Positions 1 to 7,739 of a stretch of 64,000 bases of DNA are shown piece after piece (position 1 is the first letter of the stretch; every line of letters begins with the position of its first letter). The translations under genes and the position numbers were made by a program. The notes beneath the pieces are model-generated. The model was not told the DNA's origin. It ran no database searches and saw nothing but the letters and a program-made list of their open reading frames with translations. This stretch comes from Methylosinus sp. PW1 (GTDB taxonomy: Bacteria; Pseudomonadota; Alphaproteobacteria; Rhizobiales; Beijerinckiaceae): positions 434,001 to 498,000 of the forward strand of contig NZ_JQNK01000009.1 in the NCBI RefSeq assembly GCF_000745215.1, in the 5' to 3' direction.

Positions 1-978
1 TCCGATTGGACCATGTCGGCCTTCCGCGGCGAGGCGATCGAGGCCGTGCGCCGCCAAGTCGGCTCCGGCCGCGTGCTCTGCGGGCTTTCGGGCGGCGTCG
101 ATTCCGCCGTGGCCGCCGTGCTGATCCATGAGGCGATCGGCGATGCGCTCACTTGCGTCTTCGTTGATCACGGCCTGCTGCGCGGCGGCGAGGCGGAGGA
201 GGTCGTCACCCTCTTCCGCGATCACTACAACATTCCGCTCGTGCATGTGGAGGCGCAGGAGCTGTTCCTGCAAGCGCTGGAAGGAGTCGAGGACCCGGAG
301 GTCAAGCGCAAGACGATCGGCCGCCTCTTCATCGAGACCTTTGAAGAAGAAGCCAAGAAGATCGCCGCCGACGGCCGCGGCGCGCCGCAATTTCTGGCGC
401 AGGGCACGCTCTACCCGGACGTCATCGAAAGCGTGTCCTTCTCCGGCGGGCCTTCGGTGACGATCAAATCGCATCACAATGTCGGCGGCCTGCCCGAGCG
501 CATGAATATGAAGCTCGTCGAGCCGTTGCGCGAATTGTTCAAGGACGAGGTGCGCGCGCTCGGCCGCGAGCTGGGCCTGCCAGAGGCTTTCGTCGGCCGC
601 CACCCCTTCCCCGGCCCCGGCCTCGCCATCCGCTGCCCGGGCGGCATCACGCGCGAGAAGCTGGACATATTGCGCAAGGCGGACGCCATCTATCTCGACG
701 AGATCCGCAAGGCCGGACTCTATGACGTGATCTGGCAGGCCTTCGCCGTGCTACTGCCGGTGCGCACAGTGGGCGTGATGGGCGACGGCCGCAGCTACGA
801 CCATGTCTGCGCTTTGCGCGCGGTGACGAGCACCGATGGAATGACGGCGGATTTCTATCCTTTCGACATGGCGTTTCTCGGCCGGGCGGCGACGCGCATC
901 ATCAATGAAGTGCGCGGCGTGAATCGCGTGGTGTATGATGTGACCAGCAAGCCGCCGGGGACGATCGAGTGGGAGTAG
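1..978 (+). CDS. guaA: GMP synthase (glutamine-hydrolysing), C-terminal part
   Basis: Converts XMP to GMP with ATP and glutamine-derived ammonia, the last step of GMP synthesis in the cytoplasm. The reading frame is open at the first base of the window, so the gene is cut and its N-terminal glutamine amidotransferase domain lies outside. What remains is the ATP-pyrophosphatase domain, with the PP-loop SGGVDSA near bp 88-108, followed by the GMP synthase dimerisation domain ([13 protein letters not shown], and the ending KPPGTIEWE typical of the family). Length and ending fit a complete C-terminus. No terminator-like hairpin is obvious in the 80 bp before the next gene. Confidence 0.97.
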   Translation, partial: SDWTMSAFRGEAIEAVRRQVGSGRVLCGLSGGVDSAVAAVLIHEAIGDALTCVFVDHGLLRGGEAEEVVTLFRDHYNIPLVHVEAQELFLQALEGVEDPEVKRKTIGRLFIETFEEEAKKIAADGRGAPQFLAQGTLYPDVIESVSFSGGPSVTIKSHHNVGGLPERMNMKLVEPLRELFKDEVRALGRELGLPEAFVGRHPFPGPGLAIRCPGGITREKLDILRKADAIYLDEIRKAGLYDVIWQAFAVLLPVRTVGVMGDGRSYDHVCALRAVTSTDGMTADFYPFDMAFLGRAATRIINEVRGVNRVVYDVTSKPPGTIEWE

Positions 979-1061
979 CAGAGCGGTCATCGCATTGAAA
1001 TCGGCGGGGCGCGCGGCTATGTTGAACAAATTAAAAAGTCGTACAACTTAGAGGCGCCGTC

Positions 1062-1418
1062 ATGGCGAAGCCGTCAAAGAGCGAGCCCGCAATCGAAGGC
1101 GCGAAGCAATCTGCTCGGGCAAAGAGCGGAAGCGTGACAGGACGGGCGCTGCCGGCAAGCCACGCCGTCAATCAGGCTCGTTTCAACGCCGTGATGCAGG
1201 CGGCGGAGCGGTCGGGCCTGCTCGCGGAAAAGAGCGGACGCATCGGCGGGCGCGTCAGTCCAGCTCTGGTCGCCCAAGCGAAGCGCCGGACCGGCATAGA
1301 GGCGGACACAGATCTCATCGAATTCGCCCTCGCCTCGATCGCGCTCGAGGACGATTTCGCTGAAGCGTTCAAAAAGTCCCGCGGCAAGGTCGATCCCGAT
1401 TTGAAGCTCGGCTTCTGA
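1062..1418 (+). CDS. Putative antitoxin partner of a PIN-domain toxin
   Basis: A 118-residue protein encoded directly upstream of a PIN-domain gene; its TGA is followed after one base by that gene's GTG start. The first 50 residues are rich in Lys, Ser, Ala and Arg and look disordered. The rest is predicted helical (about residues 55-118, with acidic clusters such as ALEDDFAEAF), the usual shape of an antitoxin with a toxin-binding tail. I do not recognise a named DNA-binding fold. The upstream spacer (1005-1061) is AT-richer than the surroundings and is a plausible promoter/operator. The antitoxin role is inferred from gene order and size. Confidence 0.6.
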   Translation: MAKPSKSEPAIEGAKQSARAKSGSVTGRALPASHAVNQARFNAVMQAAERSGLLAEKSGRIGGRVSPALVAQAKRRTGIEADTDLIEFALASIALEDDFAEAFKKSRGKVDPDLKLGF

Positions 1419-1419
1419 G

Positions 1420-1986
1420 GTGACGGCCTTCGATTTCGACGCGGCGCTGCGCTGGGCGCGGCTCGATGCGCGGCGGAAGCTCGCACGGCGGGCGGACAGC
1501 GAGCTTCCCTTCGTCGATGCGAGCCGCATCGGCGGGCAAGGACTGCTGCTCGATACTTGCGTCTATATCGATCAGATGCAGGATCGGACGCCGCAATTGC
1601 TGGACGATCTGATCGCGCGTCGGCAGGTCAATCATTCGACCGTCGCGATACAGGAGATGATGCATACGGTCGGCGCGCTGCAGCCCTCGGACACACGCAC
1701 CGCCGCAGTCGTCGCCGAAATCCGCAAGCAGATTGCCGCCATGCCGCCGCATCGGATTTTTACGCCCGATGCGGAGATTCTCGGAAGAGCGGCGCTGCTG
1801 TCCGGCGCGCTCTGCCGCCTCCGAAGCTATCAGAAGGATGGCAGGCTGCGCGCGCTTCAGGACTGTGTCCTGTTTTTGCAGGCGCGAAAGCTAGGATTGG
1901 TCGTGCTGACGGCGAATATCGGCGACTTCGACCTGCTGCTCCAGCTTGTCCCCACGGGGCGCGCCCTGTTCTACCGCCGCAAGTGA
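1420..1986 (+). CDS. PIN-domain ribonuclease, likely type II toxin (VapC-like)
   Basis: Probable Mg-dependent endoribonuclease toxin of a two-gene toxin-antitoxin operon. It starts at GTG one base after the preceding stop codon, suggesting translational coupling. The four acidic residues of the PIN active site can be followed: D45 in LLLDTCVYID, E79 in IQEMMHT, D148 in ALQDCVLF and D169 in TANIGDFD. At 188 residues it is longer than typical VapC (about 130-140), because of a roughly 40-residue N-terminal extension (starting TAFDFDAALRWARLDARRK). This is a distinct branch from the vapC at 20 kb. RNA target unknown. Confidence 0.75.
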   Translation: MTAFDFDAALRWARLDARRKLARRADSELPFVDASRIGGQGLLLDTCVYIDQMQDRTPQLLDDLIARRQVNHSTVAIQEMMHTVGALQPSDTRTAAVVAEIRKQIAAMPPHRIFTPDAEILGRAALLSGALCRLRSYQKDGRLRALQDCVLFLQARKLGLVVLTANIGDFDLLLQLVPTGRALFYRRK

Positions 1987-1992
1987 AGCGCC

Positions 1993-2177
1993 CTATCTCC
2001 GCCACGCCGGAACGCGGCGTAGCAGCGAGTGCGGCTTCGGCCCCGGCGCCGGCGGGGATTGTCGAGCGCGCGCAGAAATTCGTCGTAGCGGGCCGCATTG
2101 AGCGAGAAGAGCCGCTGATCCAACGGCTCGCAGGTCGCCCGTCGCCGCGCGCCAGCCTTCGAAGCTTGCTGACGCAC
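1993..2177 (-). pseudogene. Relic of a DUF1778-type (TacA-like) antitoxin, truncated and frameshifted
   Basis: The minus-strand frame ending at 1971 encodes EPLDQRLFSLNAARYDEFL then ALDNP. The adjacent frame, ending at a TAG at 1993-1995, continues PPAPGPKPHSLLRRVPAW. Joined, these match the C-terminal signature of DUF1778 antitoxins as I know it (LDQR.F.L....D.FL..LDNPPAPG.KL..L......W). One extra C in the four-C run near bp 2055-2058 would restore the frame. The N-terminal ribbon-helix-helix part is absent and no GNAT toxin gene is nearby, so this is a decayed remnant beside an intact TA pair. Family assignment is from memory of the signature. Confidence 0.5.
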
Positions 2178-2189
2178 GCCCGCGCCCCA

Positions 2190-2522
2190 TCACATCCCCG
2201 TGACCACCGGCTCCCCGGCCTTCTGCCAGCCGATGATGCCGCCGCCGAAATGCGTGCTCACGTCGCGGCGGCCGAAGAGGCGGGCCTGCTCCATGGCGGT
2301 CACCGAGCGCTTGCCGGAGCGGCAATAGACCACGACCTTCTGGCCCTCGGCCGGAGCCGGAATCTTGGCTGGATCGAAGGCGGACAGCGGCACGAACAAA
2401 GCGCCGTCGATATGGCCCTGGGCGTATTCGTCCGCCTCGCGCACATCGACGAGAATGATCGACTTGTCGGCGATCCCGCTCTTCAAATCTTCTAGGCTGA
2501 TCTCGCTATACCACTCGGCCAT
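2190..2522 (-). CDS. Rhodanese-like sulfurtransferase domain protein
   Basis: A single-domain rhodanese of 110 residues. The start is the ATG at 2520-2522, giving MAEWYSEISLEDL; upstream in-frame sequence is not conserved-looking. Recognisable features are the entry motif VDVREADEYAQGHI and the catalytic loop VVYCRSGKRS, whose Cys accepts the sulfane sulfur. The end, GWQKAGEPVV, is typical of small cytoplasmic rhodaneses of the GlpE/PspE size class. No signal peptide is seen. It stands alone, so substrate and pathway cannot be inferred. It lies back-to-back with the CHRD gene. Confidence 0.9.
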   Translation of the reverse strand: MAEWYSEISLEDLKSGIADKSIILVDVREADEYAQGHIDGALFVPLSAFDPAKIPAPAEGQKVVVYCRSGKRSVTAMEQARLFGRRDVSTHFGGGIIGWQKAGEPVVTGM

Positions 2523-2677
2523 GTCGCTCTTCCCGGATCGATGCGCGGCCCTGGCGATACGTCTTCCAATCTGTCGGCGCCGAGGCTCTGGCAACCGGGT
2601 TGAAGCGTCGCGCGGGCGCGTTAGGTGGAGGCGCCTCGGGGGCGTTCTTCCCGCCTTTTGGCACAGGAGGTCCACAA

Positions 2678-3118
2678 ATGTCCAGAATCGCATCGTGGAA
2701 CGCGTCGCTCGCTGCGGCGGCCCTCGCGCTTGGTCTCGCTGGCTCGCCGGCCATGGCCGAAGTGCTGATGTTCAAGGGCGATCTCACCGGCGGCGCGGAG
2801 AATCCGCCCAGCGCGAGCAAGGGCGCGGGATCGATCGAGGTCACGCTCGATCCCGCGAGCCGCAAGATCACCTGGAAGGGCCATTACCAGGGCCTCAAGG
2901 GCGAGGAGACGAAAGCGCATTTCCACGGCCCGGCGGGACCTGGCCAGAACGCCGCCCCAGTGCTGCCGGTCGACGCGTCGAACGATAATTTCCGCGGCGA
3001 GGCGACGCTCGACGCGCAGCAGATCCGCCAGCTCGAGAACGGCCAGTGGTATTTCAACATCCACACCGACAAGCATCCGGACGGGGCGCTGCGCGGCCAG
3101 CTGACGCGCGTGCGCTGA
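2678..3118 (+). CDS. Secreted CHRD-domain protein
   Basis: A 146-residue exported protein. The ATG at 2678 is preceded by AGGAGG at 2665-2670, which decides the start. Residues 1-27 form a signal peptide ending AMA, followed by one CHRD domain: GDLTGGAENPP, ITWKGHYQGL, the His pair in KAHFHGPAGPG, and the closing DGALRGQL. In bacteria CHRD domains are periplasmic or extracellular beta-sandwich modules of uncertain function. The gene is divergent from the rhodanese and convergent with the ABC transporter genes, so it is probably a single-gene unit. Confidence 0.88.
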   Translation: MSRIASWNASLAAAALALGLAGSPAMAEVLMFKGDLTGGAENPPSASKGAGSIEVTLDPASRKITWKGHYQGLKGEETKAHFHGPAGPGQNAAPVLPVDASNDNFRGEATLDAQQIRQLENGQWYFNIHTDKHPDGALRGQLTRVR

Positions 3119-3130
3119 CGAGGCCGGCTC

Positions 3131-4435
3131 CTATTGCGGATTTTCCAGGCTGAAGGTCTGCGCGCCTTCGTCATAGGCGAAAATCTCGCCATAGCGGCCC
3201 CAGGTGGTGACGCTCCGCAGCGTCATCTCCGCATAGTCCTCGCTCATGTAATCCTCGAGCTCCTCGCGGAAGCGGGTGGCCGGCGCGTAATGCGACGGCC
3301 GCTCGTCCAGCACGCGGCGGATGCGCTGCGCCAGCGGCACATAGGCGAGCAGATGATCGCCGAACAGCTTCTTGCGCTGGTCGACGTCCATCTCCGCGAA
3401 ACGCTTGCCGGCCGTCGTCAGCTTTATGTCGCCCTCGGCGAGCTCGGCGAAGCGCAGCAGCTGCAGCGTTTCGGCGACGGGGAAGAGATCGTCGATCTCG
3501 AGCTGCAGGCTGTCGGCGAGCGCGGGGAGATCGGCCTTGCCGTCATAGGGCGGCGCGGCGACCTCCTCGATCATGCCGGCGAGCGTGTTGGTGGAGACCG
3601 TCGGCAGCGCCATGCCGAGGCCGAGGCCCGGAAAAGTCCCCTCGCGCTTGGGCGGCTCGGCGCGGCGCGTCATCAGCGCATAGATCTGGTCCACGAGCTG
3701 GCGGAACTCGGGATCGAGCCGATTGCGCGGATGCGCCAGCGTCACGCGAATTTCCGCGGCGATGCGGCCCGGATTGGACGAGAGCACGACGATGCGGTCG
3801 CACATCAGCACCGCCTCCTCGATGTTGTGCGTCACCATCAGAATGGATTTGATCGGCATGCGCCCTTCGACCCACAGATCGAGGAGATCGGTGCGCAAGG
3901 TCTCGGCCGTCAGCACGTCGAGCGCCGAGAAGGGCTCGTCCATCAGGAGAATATTGGGCGCGACGACGAGCGCGCGCGCAAAGCCGACGCGCTGGCGCAT
4001 GCCGCCGGAGATTTCCTTCGGATACGCATTTTCGAAGCCGTCGAGGCCAATGATGTCGATCGCCTTCAGCGCGCGGCGGCGCGCATCCGCCTCGCGCACG
4101 CCTTTGGCGCGCAGGCCCAGCTCCACATTGGCGAGCACGGAGAGCCATGGAAACAGGGCGAAGCTCTGAAACACCATGGCGACGCCATCGACCGGACCGG
4201 CCACCTTCTCGCCGCGATAGAGAACGTCGCCGCCGGTCGGCCGCGCGAGGCCGGAGACGATGCGCAGCAGCGAGGATTTGCCGCAGCCGGAACGCCCGAG
4301 CAGGCCGACGATCTCGCCGTCGTCGAGCTGCAGCGAGATATCGTCGAGAACGATCGGGCCTTTTTCGCCGGAAGAGCGGCCATAGGCCTGGAAGACATTG
4401 CGGAGCTCGAGCAGAGGCGCTTTCGTCGCGGACAT
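3131..4435 (-). CDS. ABC transporter ATP-binding protein, nitrate/taurine-type, with AAA-associated C-terminal domain
   Basis: The ATPase of an importer of the NitT/TauT family, 434 residues. It starts at the ATG at 4433-4435, 11 bp after the permease gene's stop, so the two are co-transcribed. The nucleotide-binding domain covers about residues 7-250: Walker A GRSGCGKSS, Q-loop FQSFALFPW, signature SGGMRQR, Walker B LLMDEPFSALD, H-loop VTHNIEEA. After a linker comes a domain of about 140 residues (TLAGMIEEVAAPPY onward) that I recognise as the AAA-associated C-terminal domain seen in rhizobial relatives; its function is unknown. Substrate not deducible; no periplasmic binding protein gene is adjacent. 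Confidence 0.88.
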   Translation of the reverse strand: MSATKAPLLELRNVFQAYGRSSGEKGPIVLDDISLQLDDGEIVGLLGRSGCGKSSLLRIVSGLARPTGGDVLYRGEKVAGPVDGVAMVFQSFALFPWLSVLANVELGLRAKGVREADARRRALKAIDIIGLDGFENAYPKEISGGMRQRVGFARALVVAPNILLMDEPFSALDVLTAETLRTDLLDLWVEGRMPIKSILMVTHNIEEAVLMCDRIVVLSSNPGRIAAEIRVTLAHPRNRLDPEFRQLVDQIYALMTRRAEPPKREGTFPGLGLGMALPTVSTNTLAGMIEEVAAPPYDGKADLPALADSLQLEIDDLFPVAETLQLLRFAELAEGDIKLTTAGKRFAEMDVDQRKKLFGDHLLAYVPLAQRIRRVLDERPSHYAPATRFREELEDYMSEDYAEMTLRSVTTWGRYGEIFAYDEGAQTFSLENPQ

Positions 4436-4446
4436 GGCGAAACCCT

Positions 4447-6180
4447 TCAGGAGAGGCGCAGGCGCCGTTCGACGAAGCCGAACAATTGGCGCCAGAAGAG
4501 ACGGTTGAACAGTATGACGACGACGCTCATCAGCGAGACGCCGAGCACGATCTTCGGATAATCGCCGGCCGCCGTCGCCGCGGCGATATAGGCGCCTATG
4601 CCCTGCGCCTCGATCGTGTCGTCGCCCCATTTCACATATTCGGCGACGATGGAGGCGTTCCACGAGCCGCCCGAGGCGGTGAGCGCGCCGGTCACATAAT
4701 AGGGGAAGATCGCCGGCAGAATGACATTCTTCCACCAGGCGAAGCCGCGAATGCCGAAATTGGCGGAGACCTCGCGCAGATCGTTCGGAAAGGCCGAGGC
4801 GCCGGCGATGACGTTGAACAATATGTACCATTGCGTGCCGAAGATGATCAGCAGCGACAGCCATATGTCTGGATCGAGCCGGAAGGTGAGAATGCCGACG
4901 ACCGCTATGGGAAAGAGGACATTGGCCGGAAAGGCCGCCAGAAATTGCGCCAGCGGCTGGATCTTCTCGGCGATGCGCGGACGCAGGCCCACAAAGACGC
5001 CGATCGGAACCCAGACCAGCGTGGCGAGCGCGATCAGCACGACGACGCGGACCAGCGTGTAGAAGGTCAGCAGCAGCGCATGGCGAAGCTCGTCCAGGCT
5101 GACGGCGCTGCGCACGAATTCGAGCACGAGATAGAGCGAATAGAAGAACACCGCTCCGATCGCCGCGAACCAGACGATATCGACGAGGACGCCCGCCCGC
5201 CGGCTCTGCGGCAGGCGCGGCGCCGCAAAGGGCAAGGCCATTTTCCACAGCGAGGCGCGGCGCAGCAGCGAGGCCGGCCAGGCGGCGGCGACGCGCAGCC
5301 AGCGCGTGCGCATGAAGAGATCGCGCACCCAGCTCTCGGCTTCGTCCTGCGAGGCGGAGAGCTCGACGCGGAACTTGCCCGAGAAGGCGACAATGGGCCG
5401 AAACAGCAATTGGTCATAGGCGAGAATGATGAGCGCCACCGCGACCACCGCGGCCACGACGCAATCGATGCGCTTGCTCTCGATCGCCAGCGCGAGATAG
5501 GAGCCGACGCCCGGCAGCCGCACATTCACGTCGCCGACGGTGATCGCCTCCGAGGCGACGACGAAGAACCAGCCGCCGGACATGGACATCATCATGTTCC
5601 AGATGAGTCCCGGCATGGCGAAGGGCGCCTCGAGCTGCCAGAATTTCTGCCAGGGCGTGAGCCCGAAGCCCTTGGCCACCTCGTCGAGATCGCGCGGCAC
5701 GGTGCGCAGCGACTGATGGAAGGAGAAGGCCATGTTCCAGGCCTGGCTCGTGAAGATGGCGAAGATCGCCGCGCCTTCGGCGCCCAAAGTCGAGCCGGGG
5801 AAGAGGCCGAGGAAGAAGGTCACGGTGAAGGAGAGAAAGCCGAGCACCGGCACCGACTGAAGCACGTCGAGCAGCGGCACCAGAATCATCTCGGCGCGGC
5901 GGCTCTTGGCGGCCAGCGTCGCATAGACGAGCGTGAAGAGCAGCGAGAAGCCGATCGCCGCGAACATGCGCAGAGTGGTGCGCAGGCCGTAATAGGGCAG
6001 CGCCGAATAATCGAGCGACAATTGCGCCGTCTCCGGCGCCTCCAGCGGCAGCGCCATGCCGCGCCAGCCGAAAGCGGCGAGCGCGAAGACGCCGAGGACG
6101 AGCGCGAGGGCGACGATATCCCACAGATTGGGCAGAGCGCGGCGGCCGAGCGAGGTGAGCGCGACGAAATTATTGAGCAT
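4447..6180 (-). CDS. ABC transporter permease, tandem fusion of two inner-membrane domains
   Basis: Inner-membrane part of the same importer, 577 residues from the ATG at 6178-6180. An in-frame GTG at 6253-6255 would add 25 Pro-rich residues and is less likely. It contains two consecutive BPD_transp_1 permease domains (about residues 60-270 and 350-575). Each has an EAA-type cytoplasmic loop: DEVAKGFGLTPWQKFWQLEAP in the first, and LREVSANFGIRGFAWWKNV in the second. Normal NitT/TauT permeases are single-domain and dimerise; here both halves are fused. The lone ATPase downstream probably acts as a homodimer beneath it. Confidence 0.87.
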   Translation of the reverse strand: MLNNFVALTSLGRRALPNLWDIVALALVLGVFALAAFGWRGMALPLEAPETAQLSLDYSALPYYGLRTTLRMFAAIGFSLLFTLVYATLAAKSRRAEMILVPLLDVLQSVPVLGFLSFTVTFFLGLFPGSTLGAEGAAIFAIFTSQAWNMAFSFHQSLRTVPRDLDEVAKGFGLTPWQKFWQLEAPFAMPGLIWNMMMSMSGGWFFVVASEAITVGDVNVRLPGVGSYLALAIESKRIDCVVAAVVAVALIILAYDQLLFRPIVAFSGKFRVELSASQDEAESWVRDLFMRTRWLRVAAAWPASLLRRASLWKMALPFAAPRLPQSRRAGVLVDIVWFAAIGAVFFYSLYLVLEFVRSAVSLDELRHALLLTFYTLVRVVVLIALATLVWVPIGVFVGLRPRIAEKIQPLAQFLAAFPANVLFPIAVVGILTFRLDPDIWLSLLIIFGTQWYILFNVIAGASAFPNDLREVSANFGIRGFAWWKNVILPAIFPYYVTGALTASGGSWNASIVAEYVKWGDDTIEAQGIGAYIAAATAAGDYPKIVLGVSLMSVVVILFNRLFWRQLFGFVERRLRLS

Positions 6181-6422
6181 GAACGACCGGCTTTCGGCGA
6201 AGCGAGGCGTAGAGATGGCCGGCGGCTGGGGCTCCGGCGGGAGAGCATGTCGCACAGCCGGATATCGCCGTCACCTCCCGAAAGACGGGAATCGAGCGCC
6301 CCTACGCTACGCGTCGCCGTCCAATGGCCAAGCCAGACGACAATTGCGTGTCGCTGCCGAGCGGGATTGCGGAAAAGCGGTTTCGGGCCGGCTCAGAAAC
6401 GATTGGGAAATGAATTCCGCTC

Positions 6423-6908
6423 TCAGCGGCCAGCGGGAGCGGCGCGGAAATCGCGGCGGACCTCGCCCTTGGGCAGAGAGCCGGTCGGCGCGGAATCGAT
6501 GCGCGCGCTGTCGAGCCGGTCGAGCCTTTGCTCGAGCCGCTCCAGCCGCGAGGCGCCCGAATCGCGCGCCGTCTCCAGCGCGCGCAGCCGCGCGCCGGCG
6601 CGCAGCGCCTCTTCTTCATGGCGAAGCGATTCGATCAGCGCCCGCGTCGCCCGCGCCTCGTCCAGCAGCCGGGCGATCTCGCGACGCTGCTCGAGCCCGA
6701 AGGAGACTTCCGGCTTCCAGTCGAGCGCCTTGGCGAGAGTCTGGCCGTCTATGCTCTGCGCGGCCTGCAGCGCATTTTTGACGCCGGTGCGCGAGCCCAG
6801 AAAAAAGCCGGCCGCCGCGCCCGCGCCGATGGAGGCGACGATGACGCCGAGAAGCCGAAAGAATCGGAGGCCATTGGACCGCGAGTGTGGCGCCGCCGCC
6901 GTCGACAT
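6423..6908 (-). CDS. Small membrane-anchored coiled-coil protein, unknown function
   Basis: A 161-residue hypothetical protein. The ATG at 6906-6908 follows AGGAGGTCTCTC on the coding strand, an excellent ribosome-binding site, so the longer in-frame extension is rejected. One transmembrane helix lies at about residues 17-36 (FFRLLGVIVASIGAGAAAGFF). Next come about 100 charged residues with heptad character (EQRREIARLLDEARATRALIES... and SRLERLEQRLDRLDSARID), i.e. a coiled coil, then a basic tail. It is preceded and followed by unrelated genes. No family recognised. Confidence 0.65.
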   Translation of the reverse strand: MSTAAAPHSRSNGLRFFRLLGVIVASIGAGAAAGFFLGSRTGVKNALQAAQSIDGQTLAKALDWKPEVSFGLEQRREIARLLDEARATRALIESLRHEEEALRAGARLRALETARDSGASRLERLEQRLDRLDSARIDSAPTGSLPKGEVRRDFRAAPAGR

Positions 6909-7064
6909 GAGAGACCTCCTGAAGCGACGCCTAGGCGATGTCTCAGTGGTCCGAGTGTCCGCGCCCATGGTTAACGGCGGGTTAACGCGCGAACGGCCGC
7001 CGGCGCGAGACGCATCCGGCGGCCGCGAGATGATTGTCGAAGATCGCTTTAGGAGAGCGCCGCG

Positions 7065-7490
7065 TCAGCGCGCGCCGTGCTTCATGGCGCGATGCGGAAT
7101 GTCGCTATAGGGCGCTATGCCATGGCCGCCGATCGAGGAGCGGCCCTGGCTGGAGGAGGAGGAGCGGCCCTGGATCGCCGAGCGCCCCTGCTGGCCGCTC
7201 TGGCCGGCGACGCGCGCCTTGCCGGAGACATATTTGCCGGCGGCGGCTCCATATTTGGAGTTTTTCGACCAGCTTCCGCCGGAGGCGGCGGAGCGGCCCT
7301 TCGTCGCCTTGGAGGAGGCGCGCGCGCCCGAATAGTCCTGGTAACGAGCCTTGGCGATATCTGAGGCCGCGCCGGCGGCGAGCGCCGGAGCCGCCGAGGG
7401 CAGCGCCAGCGCCGGAGCCGTCATCGCCGGTAGAGAGATGGCCAGCAATCCGAGCGCGACCGCGCCCATCGTCAGATTCGTGAGGTTCAT
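7065..7490 (-). CDS. Secreted low-complexity Ser/Gly/Lys-rich protein
   Basis: A 141-residue protein starting at the ATG at 7488-7490. Residues 1-29 are a signal peptide (TMGAVALGLLAISLPAMTAPALA). The mature part is strongly biased to Ser, Gly, Ala, Arg, Lys and Gln. It contains imperfect repeats of the type GRSAASGGS, GQQGRSAIQGRSSSSSQGRSSIGG, and few hydrophobic residues, so it is probably unstructured and positively charged. No family is recognised. Stop codon TGA at 7065-7067. It could be a small exported nucleic-acid- or polyanion-binding protein, but nothing in the sequence proves this. Confidence 0.6.
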   Translation of the reverse strand: MNLTNLTMGAVALGLLAISLPAMTAPALALPSAAPALAAGAASDIAKARYQDYSGARASSKATKGRSAASGGSWSKNSKYGAAAGKYVSGKARVAGQSGQQGRSAIQGRSSSSSQGRSSIGGHGIAPYSDIPHRAMKHGAR

Positions 7491-7739
7491 TTGCACACTC
7501 CCGTATCGCGAGCTCTGCTCCAGAGACCGCGGCGGCCCCCCCAGGGCGTCACAACGTGCGGGACGCGGCTCGGTTCCCTCGGCTCTCGCCGCGCGCTGCC
7601 GCGCTGGAGCCCGCCCGAAGGGGCGGCGGAGCGCAAGATTGCAAGTGGAGGCGACGCTACCTATAGTCCGCGCCAATTCCGGCCGCGATCATCAGGTAAA
7701 GAGCCGGAGCCCCGCAAAGCCCAAGGGAAGCCCCAAATC

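Noticed and set aside
3134..4561. Long open frame on the plus strand opposite the ABC ATPase gene
   Set aside because: Antisense to a clearly conserved gene; in this GC-rich DNA the opposite strand is often open by chance, and the translation is His/Arg/Gly-rich without motifs.
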